Assembly: GCA_025991245.1 (NCBI GenBank)
Contig: BQMJ01000050.1
Location: forward strand, 124,001-188,000
From: Galdieria partita
Taxonomy: Eukaryota > Rhodophyta > Bangiophyceae > Galdieriales > Galdieriaceae
DNA: 64,000 bases
Direction: 5' to 3'
A program made the position numbers and the translations under genes. How positions within the stretch are numbered: position 1 is the first letter of the stretch; every line of letters begins with the position of its first letter. Shown here one piece after another: positions 19,565 through 30,100 of the stretch. The notes under the pieces are model-generated. The model was not told the origin of the DNA and ran no database searches. It saw only the letters and a list, made by a program, of their open reading frames with translations.

Positions 19565-20485
19565 GTAAGTTGAATTTTTAAGATGTTAACTGTTGTAAAG
19601 AATTCGACAGGAAATGGACACTGAGTCTTCATTGTCATCCCAACAAGAGAATAAGAAACCAAAAATTGACCCGAACATATCTGAGCCAGCCATCACTTCC
19701 AAATGTTTTTTGTAAGAATTCAGTATTGAATAAGCTATTGAAAGTTACATATAACCTACTATTTAGTGACTTGAAAGTTGAAAATGTTGGAATGAAAAGA
19801 GTTGTCATTGGACTGTATGGAGGTATGTTATGTTTGATGAGAACTCCAATCACACAATAAGTGCAATGATTCAATAGGAGTTGCTCCAAAGACTTCGCAA
19901 TTGTTTGTTGATTTGTGCAATTGCAACGATCATTCGTTTAGCTATTTGTAAGTATCAAGTTATATATCTAGAATTCTCACAGACCTCTTATAAGTCGGTC
20001 CTCTTATCATTTGTAATATAAGAGATTCTGAGGTCTTTCGAGTTATTGATGGAATGAATATTCAGATAGGACGGAAATTTTCGCTAGGTATAAGCTTATG
20101 TTATTCGATTGTTCTATGAATCATATATTTTGCTTTTCTAGAAGTCAGTGAATATCAAACAGCAAATTATGATTTCTTGGAAGAGTGCTGTCAGTTTCGA
20201 CACAATGTGGAAGGCCTTGTTTCCATGGTTCGAACGAAACCTTCAAAAGAACTGGACTACCGTTTCTTTATAAGGTATGCATAGAGACGTAAACTCTGAA
20301 GTACAGTTTTAAATCCTATTAGTACTGCACCAGCTCCGTATTTGGACGACAAGTACGTCACATTTGGTAGAGTTATACAGGGAATGGATTGGATTCATGA
20401 AATAGAAAAGCTGAAAACTAAGAAGCCGAGCAATCAGCCCATTTTAAAAGTTGAAGTGGTTGCGTGTGGGCTACAAAAATTGTGA
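19448..20485 (+). CDS. Cyclophilin-type peptidyl-prolyl isomerase, probable thylakoid lumen (in frame with upstream aminopeptidase)
   Basis: Exons after the shared one (19448..19564) are 19611..19711, 19767..19822, 19878..19947, 20023..20087, 20142..20274 and 20323..20485. From ATG 19448 this is 234 residues. The first ~36 contain [20 protein letters not shown], a twin-arginine signal typical of thylakoid-lumen proteins. The cyclophilin fold is recognisable from KRVVIGLYG, VFRVIDGMNIQIG (keeps the catalytic Arg of FHRVI and the Gln of MIQ), YRFFISTAPAPYLD and FGRVIQGMD. The usual Trp of PWLDG is Tyr, so isomerase activity may be altered. No convincing separate transit peptide precedes the Tat motif, so targeting may depend on the upstream frame. 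Intron 19948..20022 is the longest of this gene (75 bp). Confidence 0.75.
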
Positions 20486-20508
20486 GCTTTGTGATAAAAT
20501 TGGAAACT

Positions 20509-22457
20509 ATGAAATATCTCTTTGTTGTTGTTCTACTTTATGTCTCTCAGTTTGTAGCCGCACTACAAGTGAGTTCTAGTCTGTTGAGAATATTTCCGAG
20601 ATTTACTTGGTTCAGATTGCATCAATCCCAACGTTACCACCTCAAGTAGTTGTTAACCCCGATAATGCTCTTCACATGGATCTCTACAGAAAAACACTAC
20701 GATTTAGTGACTCAACTTATGAGGTTCGTTTTATTTACGAGTCTACTGTACAGTAACTAACTACCGATAGAATAACAACGATGACGTGGAAACTATTTAT
20801 CTTTCGGGTAAAGGACTTGTGGGAAACTGGGCGTCTTGCTTCAACGGAACAAGTACGACAAACTGTCCTATTGCTGGATCTCTTGAAGGCATTACCACTT
20901 TCCAGGTTCACATACCTCAGAATGAGTACCGAGTTTTATATGGTCCCCAAATAGTGACCGAGACGGATAATTTTGGCTCACCTTTGATTCGCAACGAACA
21001 AGGAGACAACTGGAATTTCGAGTCAGAAGTAGATCAGCAAAGCAGTGGTTATTTCTATGTCGATTACAATTGTTCGACTACGGGTTTGTGAATGTTTGCA
21101 ACTCCTTGTCATAGCTGACCAAGCCTGCTCATTTAGGAAGCATGAAAGTGTCCATGTTTTTCTTGATAGAGACTTTGACAGAATCTAACCAGCCTCTTCC
21201 AGCCAATTTCCAAGATAATTTCTCGGCAGTCTTGGAGTATACAAACTCTTCAATTTCTCCAGTCTATTTGATACTTCTCCAATGGGACAAGGTCTGTAAA
21301 GTTGGTGATAGCCGACCTGGCATTGAAGTAGGCTACATAAAAGAGTTTGTTCCATCCGAGCAAGCGAATCAAGAAGTATTGGAACAAAAGGCTGTCTTAT
21401 ATCCAAAGCCGTTGCCAGGTTCCTCGACTCTATTGGATATTGTTAGTGTTACCGAATCTTCTACAGATTTGTATGTTTCTTGTATCAACGGGTCGCAGTT
21501 ATTCCGTCCAGAGATAACGGCAGACTGTGTTTCTGAAATGGAAAAGTGCGTTTCGTTGAGAGGTATCGGTCCCAGTCAGCTTGTTTATGGAGAGTTACTT
21601 GCTGAAGAAGGAGAGACTCTTCGGTTTACCGTTTTCTATTCTTGCGAGAAGGTATTGTGCATATTTTTCATGGACTTTGTATTCTTAGGAAAAGTGTTTA
21701 GGCTAGGAGTGAAGGCATTATTCGTCCTAAACTTGTTTTGAATTTTCCTCCATTTCAGCCGTTGTCTTTGGAGTGGAAAAAGGATTGTGGTGGATTACTC
21801 GCATCGTCTATATCTGTTGGGACTTCATGGCATGGAAGGTAAGAAATTTTTGAGATATAACTTTGAGTGGATTCAACTTGTCTGTTTTAGTGATATTATT
21901 AGCCAAGGTAAAACTATGGAAGCGTTCGGATTGTTTCCTTCCTATACAATTGATGAAGAAACTCGAGATCTCGAATTTTTTGTATCCACTTCCTATCAGG
22001 ATATCGTGTCTTTAGAGAAAGTGGTTGTGACAGTAGAGAAGCCTCGTGTAGTTTCTGTAAGGGTTAACCCAAATAACGCAATTTCTCTTTCAGGTTCTAA
22101 AACTGCATCTCTACAGTCGCATTTTGTCTGTTTGAACGATGGTAAGTTGCCAATGTTATACAGTAATAATTTTCCATAAAATTGTGTAACATAGGAGAGT
22201 CTCTTGTAGTGATTACATTATCTTTTCTGTATCGACCATTGGAATTTTCTGTGGTAAAGAAATGTCGAAAGCCACAGTTGAGACGCGCACAAGGTTTTAC
22301 CGTATATCATGCAACCAGTATTATTGTTGTATTAGCAGTTTCAGTTGCAGCTCTAAGTGGATACTTGTTTTATAGACGCTCAAAAAGGTTATCAAAGGGT
22401 CATCATAGAAGTACAGGTGACTATAGACCCCTTAGACTGAATATGAATACGTCCTAG
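20509..22457 (+). CDS. Orphan large type I membrane protein
   Basis: Seven exons (20509..20568, 20616..20723, 20771..21083, 21137..21651, 21759..21838, 21891..22141, 22195..22457) join in phase to 529 residues. A signal peptide (MKYLFVVVLLYVSQFVAAL) is followed by a ~440-residue ectodomain with paired Cys and N-glycosylation sequons (NGT, NCS, NSS, NGS). Then come one transmembrane helix (ATSIIVVLAVSVAALSGYLF) and a basic tail with a YRPL sequence that fits a Tyr-based sorting signal. The fifth intron is 107 bp, the longest placed in the window. The ATG lies only 23 bp after the cyclophilin stop. No family is recognised; a surface or vacuolar/Golgi receptor-like role would fit but is not shown. 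Confidence 0.75.
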
Positions 22458-22714
22458 TCATGCAAACCACTTGTGTTTTATTAAATATCTTTCGAATAGA
22501 TTAACTTGTCGATTTGTCGTTTTTAGCCATTCGATTTATTGAAAAACCATGCAAAGTTGTTTGAAAATTTATGCATTTTCACAAATTTCAATTTCAGCAC
22601 TAAGATTGTAATGTCTAGAAACTGTTCATAGCAGCCCAACCTCTCAACATTGGAATGATCTTCGAGGACTTTTTGCATCGGCCCAAGAATTGATTGCTCT
22701 CGGCCGAATTGGGA

Positions 22715-23979
22715 ATGGCTTCTTTACCGAGTGTCCACTTTCTTTCTCAACTACAGAGTGTCAATCCGGTTTTTAACAGTTTTTCAAAAGACACTAAAAC
22801 TGCAGCCGGTTTCCCTGGCTCCGTTTCATATTCTTTTGGTGTCAGTGACCAACACAAGAAAGTAAACCAGGGTCTTTTGGCCTCATCGCCAACTGAGAGT
22901 AGAGTACCGTCATTTGTATTCCCTCATCTTGTGGCACCGTCCATTTCAGAAGATGGTATCACGTTATATTTGAAATATGCTTTGGGTGGAGCAATTTGTT
23001 GCTCAGTCACACACTCATCTACTGTGCCCATTGACGTAGTGAAGACTCGTTTGCAGACAGATCCTGGTCGTTATAAAGGCATGATTGACGGCTTCCGTAC
23101 AATAGTAAAGGAGGAAGGAGCTTCAATGCTCTTACAAGGCTTGGGACCAACAGCAGTTGGTTATTTTCTACAGGGAACATTCAAATTTGGTTTTTATGAG
23201 TTTTTCAAAAAATATTTTAGTGAATTGGCTGGACCTGAAAACGCAGTTACTTTTCGGTTTCCTATTTGGTTGACTGCTGGGGCTTGTGCAGAATTCATTG
23301 CTGATCTCTTCTTGTGTCCTTTAGAGGCAACAAGAATTCGTCTAGTCGCGGAACCTTCTTTTGCCAAAGGGCTTACTGATGGCTTTATGAAACTTGCAAA
23401 GGAAGAAGGCTTTATGGGGCTATACAAGGGCTTGGGACCTATTCTGTTTAAACAAGTGCCTTATACGTAAGTATATTGTTGTCGTGTATATTTTGAGAAA
23501 TCGTTGACGTCCTTGTTCAGAATGGCCAAGTTTTCAGTCTTTGAAACAGCTCAAGAAGTAATCTACAGAACTCTGAGAAATATTGGTTATCCTCGCGAAA
23601 GTATGTCAGAAGGCATGCAGCTAGTTGTCAGTCTTAACTCAGGTGTCCTTGCTGGACTTGCTGCTGCAATTGTATCCCAACCTGCAGACACTGTCCTTTC
23701 GAAAATCAATCAAGTGAAGACAGAGGGTTCCACTGCAAAGGCAATTGTCACGATTATGAAACAACTTGGTTTCCGAAAACTGTTCTTGGGAACGGGGCCC
23801 CGTTGTTTGATGGTTGGATGGTTAACTGCAGGTAGGAAGCTTATTTTTATTTTTTTGACTTTGCATATGTTGATTGGATATGTTTAGGCCAATTTTTCAT
23901 TTATGACTATGTGAAGCAGCTTCTTGGTATCTTCCCTACACAACAAAGCGCTCCCAAGCCAATCGCTGCTAAGGTCTAA
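22715..23979 (+). CDS. Mitochondrial phosphate carrier (SLC25A3/MIR1 type)
   Basis: Three exons (22715..23466, 23521..23831, 23888..23979; introns 54 and 56 bp) encode 384 residues. After an ~85-residue N-terminal extension that could serve as presequence, the three mitochondrial-carrier repeats follow, each with its P-x-D/E signature: PIDVVKTRLQ, PLEATRIRL and PADTVLSKIN. The motif set (KYALGGAICC, GLGPTAVGYFLQGTFKFGFYEFFK, GPRCLMVGWLTAGQFFIYD) is specific to the phosphate carrier subfamily. It imports inorganic phosphate with protons into the mitochondrial matrix for ATP synthesis. The start at 22715 is the first ATG in frame. Confidence 0.94.
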
Positions 23980-24329
23980 ACCTTGTAACTAGTATAAGAT
24001 TTCGTGAGAACCACAATCTTTGTTTTGTCATGAGAGAACAGGTTTGGATAAACCCGTTCTTCTGTTACATGTAACCTGATGTTTGTTGAATGCTTGCTTT
24101 GAAAGGGAGTTCTTTTAGTCTGGTATTTTTTTTCTCTTTCTTTTCAAATAAAGATAAATTTGAGAGGTTTGTTCGTAACTATTGAACAGGATTTCTCTTT
24201 ATATTTAAGTAATCTAAACCACAACGAGTAATGCAACTCTATTCCCTGTTGGTAAATGATGCGGATATCAACAAAACGATTGCGCTAATAGCAGCCACTT
24301 CAAATGGATGGTAAGCCGATGAATTCATA
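23980..24329. other. Convergent 3' region
   Basis: This 350-bp stretch lies between the convergent phosphate carrier and PNUTS-like genes. It holds T-rich 3'-UTR-like sequence and no supported gene. Confidence 0.4.
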
Positions 24330-26776
24330 TCACTTTCTAATAGACTTTGGATGCGGGACTTTGTAGGGAACTTTGACATGCATAAACCGACAAGCGTCAC
24401 CATTTGCACACGTTCCTTGATTATAGAAGTAGCAAACGTTGGTCTTTTTGGAAGCATTGGTCTTTTTATCATCCACACTTCTCTTTACATTGGACTGACT
24501 ACTTCCATAAGAATCCATACTTCCTATGGTCACATTTCCGGGATTATGATGATTTAATGCATCGGAATATGAAGATACAAAGGAAGACTTGTTTTGTTGT
24601 GCATACGCAAAGAATGGAGCACCTGGACCTTGGAAAGCCTGTTGATTCATTACTGCTCGTTGGTTCTGTTGGGTCAGTTGCTGCAAAAGCATTGGATCTA
24701 TATTGCTCTGAGAAGACGGTAATATATTTACCATTGACAAACCAGAAGAAAACAAATTGGTTCCTGGATAGGTTAATGAAGTAGATGGGATTCCCTGTAC
24801 AGCACTGTCATTTCCATTATCATTTTGCTGACCATAATTCAGAGACTGCTTTGCTTGCATAGCACCAGTAAAAGTGCTATTACCTGTCATCGAAGCCCCA
24901 AATGCTGACAATAAAGATTGCAATACCGACGGGTTTTGTTGCAACATCTGTAGGACATTGTTATTATTATCAAATGAAGACTGTGAAGGAACATTATTCA
25001 CAGAAGGCTGCTGAGATGCAGCTTGACTTTCTTTAAATGTCATATTGGAATGCTTTGGTAACTGCTGAGAAGCATGCGAAGATGTTTCAATAGATTCTAA
25101 AGGTATTTCTTGTAAAGGTGAAAGTTCAATTGGTTTGTGTTCTGGCGATGCAGGTGAATAATAATTTCTATCTGAATACCTTTCTGGAACCATTTGAACG
25201 GTTCTTTCTCTGCTGGTTTTTTCTACGCTTTCCAATCCTGGAACTACTGCATGCTCAACAAGAATTAAAGTTGGGGACCTCCATTCCATTTCCTCTTTCA
25301 TTTCTTGAACAGCCTTTACAAAGTGTTCACTTTTGGCTTGAAACAGCGACTTCTCCATTTCTCGCTCCCTTTTCTTATGGGCTTCAAACGTTTCATTCCA
25401 CTCAGTTCCTGACGAACTCTGCCCACTGGCATCTACTGATGACAAACCTGCTTCCTCTCTTTCCCATTGACGAAGCTGTTCAATATTTTCGATTTCATGA
25501 ATAGTGACCAACTTTTCCGGAGGTGCAAACTGTACTCTCTTTTTGAAAACTACAGTATTACTCTCCACTCCAGCTTTCAACGACTGCTCGGAAAAATCTC
25601 GTGTATTGTTAGCATTCGTCGACTCACTTGAATACACTGGCGGCAAAGTATCCTCGGTGCTCTGGAGTCTCCCAGGACTAAGAGGAGGTGCTGATAAGCT
25701 CGACAATTTCGAAGCTGTATTGCGTTTAGAAATAGTCACATTAGGCACAGACGTTCCAAAAAGGACATCATCTGAAAGGGTAACGGGGTCTTGTGAAACT
25801 TTTTGAGTCTTTGGAACATCCAACTCCGTTTTGTTTTCATGTTCTTTTGAAAGTGTTCTTTGTCTCTTCTTCTCGCTATCTGCATTCCCTGTGCGAGACC
25901 TAAACAATCGTTACATAAAATGACATGTTCTAGAATAGACAAACCTCTTTGATGTTTGAGTTTTCAAATCTACTATGTCTTCCTGCTTAGACGCTTCGAT
26001 AACAGTTTTCTTCCACATTGTAACGATGGACTTTGCCAAATGAACGACACGAGAAAACCATGGCTCTTCCTGCGAGCCCGCTATTGAAGACCGAGACAAC
26101 GAGTACACCTTCCTTGCTACTTCCTTGTGTGACTTCAAATCCTCCTAAAAATTTCTCAAAAAACGAAGTCAAGATATTGGAACAAACCAACCGTTGACAA
26201 AGGAATATTCCTGAGCAGCACTAAAGTAACGACTACACACTGCCACTGATGCTTCGAGTAAAACATATCCAACTCTTCGCCAAGAACAGACAGTGTTTTC
26301 CCTTGCCATACTTCACTAATGTCAGCAACTAGTGAACTTGGAACTTCCAAATAATTGTCATATGTAATCTTTTTTGATAGCTCTTCAATTTGACGCGATA
26401 ATGGATACCTGCCTCTTTCTTGCAGAGCGATCGTGCCCTTTTTAGTTAGAGGTGGAGGCAGCCGATCGCCTCCTTTGACTAAATCTTGTTTTTCAAGTTC
26501 AGCTTTTGTCATCATCATTGGTTCTGTCGTCTCAAGGGGCTTACTTTCTAATGTGGTACCGGAAGCTTCTGGTGAAGAATCTGATTCCCGTAACTTGTCG
26601 TCACGTTCCCAAATCAGGTATCCCTCTCCTTCAACGTCTTGAATGTTCTCACCATTACGAGAATCTCCGATCTCATGGCTTACGCTTGCTGAACTCACCA
26701 CAGCGGCCTTCGTTTCAGCAAATAACGACTGGGAGCTCATCTGTTGGTTGGCCCCTCCAATAAAAGAATCAGCCAT
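24330..26776 (-). CDS. PNUTS-like PP1 regulatory protein (TFIIS-N-like, RVxF, CCCH zinc finger)
   Basis: Three exons (26776..26192, 26144..25945, 25899..24330; introns 47 and 45 bp) encode 784 residues. The region ~130-255 is helical and ends in HWQCVVVTLVLLRNIPLST, then a VxxxxMWKK-type helix, consistent with a TFIIS N-terminal (LW) domain. KKRVQF (about 381-386) is a PP1-docking RVxF motif followed by PPEKLVTIHEIE, resembling the PNUTS docking site. The middle is Gln/Ser/Asn-rich. The C-terminus has one CCCH finger (C-x7-C-x5-C-x3-H in CYFYNQGTC...CRFMH). This domain order matches animal PNUTS/PPP1R10, a nuclear PP1 subunit that restrains RNA polymerase II by dephosphorylation. The identification rests on architecture rather than overall identity. 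Confidence 0.68.
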
Positions 26777-27138
26777 CTTCTCCAATGAAGTTTATAGGTT
26801 AGATGTTTCCCTAAGCTTAACGACTTCCCTTGGCTTCTCTTCTGTGGCAACTACTACACCGTAACTCTCGTGAGGTTTCTCACGTTCCGTTAACAAAAAC
26901 TTCAACACCCCGCTAGCCTCTCAACCCTTCAAAGCCTACAAGTTAAGCCCTACACACTGTGAGCCTTAGTTACTTTCAAAGTGGCAGTGCTATAAACAAA
27001 CACATTCGGCAACCAGAGGCAGTCTCGCTTCTACGAATAATGGCGCAATTTCCAGAATTGCTCAAGGCAACTGTAACATCCCAAAGCTTTAGTTGATTGT
27101 GTCAACATAGCATGCTGAATTGAAAAGTCCGTCGTGAT
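26777..27138. promoter_or_regulatory. Divergent promoter region (PNUTS-like / Sec16)
   Basis: This 362-bp stretch lies between divergent start codons. No coding frame or clear element was recognised; the call is positional. Confidence 0.4.
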
Positions 27139-30100
27139 ATGTACTCTAGTAACATTCATATAATATCACAGAAAGAAGGAGAACAACACAAGGAGGACGA
27201 CCTTACCGATATTTTTGCTAAACCAGCTGAATCAAGGAACGAAAGTTCTTATCAGAGTGGTCACACAGTTTGGGGACAGTCACAGCCCTTTGTTGATACG
27301 ACGAAACCGGTTCATACTGGACAAACTGCTGCCTTGACAGTTCCAACGTGGAAGTTGAGCTTGGAAGATTCTTACAAGAGCGGTTCTCAAGGAACCATCC
27401 TTGAAGGCAGTACAGAAAATTTTCTGACAAGCACACAAAGTGTTTCTACGGAGAAGGAAACAGTCGAGTCTCAAGAAACAACTGTACCTGCCCAATTCGC
27501 TTCAGAATTTTCGTACGACTCGGCGTTGGAAAGGAGGAGGAGACTAGAAGCAGTTATTGGTGCTGCAAAGGAGAGAGCAGCTAAGAGTTTTGGAAGTCCG
27601 TCGGCCACTGCTGGTGAAAGTCTTGTTAGACAACCAGCAGCTCTTGTGAAAAACGTTGAAGAAAGGAGCCAAAGACCGAAACTGACCGCTCGCGCAATTC
27701 GAGAAAGACTAGCGGCCTCCAAGTATGCCTCCTTTCGCACTCGAAGCACTGCGGGTAGCAGCGTGTCTTCCACGACTTCCTTACCTTTTTCAAGATACAA
27801 TGAGGAACTTTCACAAAATCTTTCTCGTTCTCCTGTTACTTCTAGGAGAAAGCCAGTACTAGATGCTCGTTTACTAACAGGAAGTGAGTCACACGATGCT
27901 AATTTTCATGAACGTTTTACTTCAACTTCCTCTGTCGATGATAAGATCCGTTCAGCTGATGAACTTCTTTCGAGACTAGAAATGAATACAAGCTCGAACT
28001 TTAGTAGACTCGTTTCACATCGAGAACATGACAAAGAGGAAAAGCCAGTGGCAGAGAAACCTTTGGAGATGAAGAGCAGCCAAGAATCCATATTGAGTTC
28101 TTCGGTTTTACCAACGAACGAATCAAGCCGCAGAAACATGTATACTGAGGCTAAGCAGGAAGCGGAGATCGCATTCGTCGACAACTCAATATCTCCTCCT
28201 GGGGAACGAGAGCAGTCTACATTCCAATTCTTAGATTCCGGGAGAATGAATACATCGGATGATTTATCAAGTATTTTTGAAACAAAGAATCCTTTGGAAT
28301 TCCAATTTTCTCCATTCGACGTATCGGCTCAGGCCGAGTTTGGTTCTGATATAAATGGTAAACAAATGGAACAGAGTTTGTTAAATAACCAAAGTAGCTT
28401 TGAGTTTCCACGGAGTACGACCTTTTCAGATTCATTGGAGTACAGTACCAAAGGACAAGGACATTCTTCGTTTCCTGTAGATAACTGGAGAAATGATGAA
28501 GTTTTCAATTCAAGCAATGAAAATCTCCCTTTGGTAACTACTTCTTCATCGAATATGGAAGATCTTTCATGTATTTTTGAAGACAAAGGACCGAATGACT
28601 TTCCTTCATGTTTTTTAAAAGAGCCACCATCAAGTCAGTTTCAAAGTGAAGCTGCTAAGGTTGAATTTGAACCTGTATTATTTGGAATATCCCAAGGACA
28701 AGTCACCGTTGAAAATTCTACTTATCCTACTGGAAACAGTTCGGTAGGAACGTTATCTTACAAGCCGGAGAAAGATCCAGTTTTCATGAAAGAAGAAATG
28801 GAGGAGATACATTTAGGAGGCGCTGAAGTTGCAGAAGATGCAGTGGAACAAAGCCATTTCAGAGCATCTTTGAACAACCACAGTGCGTCTCTTCCTTCGG
28901 TTTCGACAGACACAAGATATACTCAAGCCAGTCTTGACCTCTCAGAGAGTAGTGTACCTCACCTACGAAGCTCACTCATCTTTCCTGAGAAACATGCTAT
29001 TGTTTGCTTTGGTCCGCAGGGATACTTGTTAACTTCGTTTCCACAAATCATTCCTGGCTTTCGTGTTTGGAACGGTAGAGAATATGTAGAAGATAGTTCT
29101 TCAACCGTTGTGAAACCTGGTGCTATAAATATTGTTTCATTTATTGAAATGGTGGAAGATACAGAGGAAGGGTTCTTTGAATGCATTCGAAATTTACATG
29201 AAGACTCCATATACAATCTTGGAACAGAACCAATCAAAGTGTTTTGTGAAAAAATTGCTTCCAGTTGCAGAAGGCACTCAGAGAGTCTTCTCTGGAATAT
29301 ACTCAAAGTTCTTTCAAGTTACTCGAGTGAAACAGATTATGATTCATTTCGTGTTGAACTGAAATCTATACTTTGCACAAAACAGCAAGAGGGTGAGTTT
29401 GCATCCACAAGTACACAGTTCGCTAAGACTGGACATGTAAATGACTGTAATAACCGTTCTCTCGAAACTTTGTTATCAAAATCATCCAAATTAGAGGATG
29501 TTCTTCAGACTGCAGTTGTAACAGAGAACTGGGCTATAGCTCTACTTCTAAGCAAGCTAGTTGGTTCTTCTCTTACGGAAAATGTTACGAGGCAGTTTGT
29601 GTACAGTCAACTACAAGAATTTCCTCTCATTCGTTTTCTTGTACTACTTTCAAATGAAGTCATCCCAAATCTTCGCGAAATGGAGTCAGTTAATTGGATG
29701 ACTGCAGCTAGGATACTTTTCGATTGTGAAGCAAGTTACAGAAGAAAAGGCCTTATAGCTTTCGGTGATTATTTGTCGATGCATCAATCTAATATATTTG
29801 CATCTCACTGTTGCTATATTCTTGCCGGAACCCCTATATATTCTGAGAGTTTTTTTTCTTCTAGACTAACCTGGGAAGAAAAAGATCCGCGTATGTTATT
29901 GATTGGTGCTGATCCGCGTTCCGCTGTTCGTGCATCCTTAACCAGTATTCCTTCCATCATGAGAACTATTTTTTATGTATATTTAAGAGAAAATCGGCTG
30001 TCGATCGAGTTAAGTCCCTTTTTATTGCATTTATCTTACGTTTTAGTCGAAACTGGCCGTTTAGTGCTTGCTAAACATTTGTGTGGTTTCTTAGTCAACA

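Noticed and set aside
27471-27800. Antisense frames (109 codons and others) inside Sec16
   Set aside because: They lie opposite the Ser/Arg-rich N-terminus of Sec16 and reflect codon bias only.
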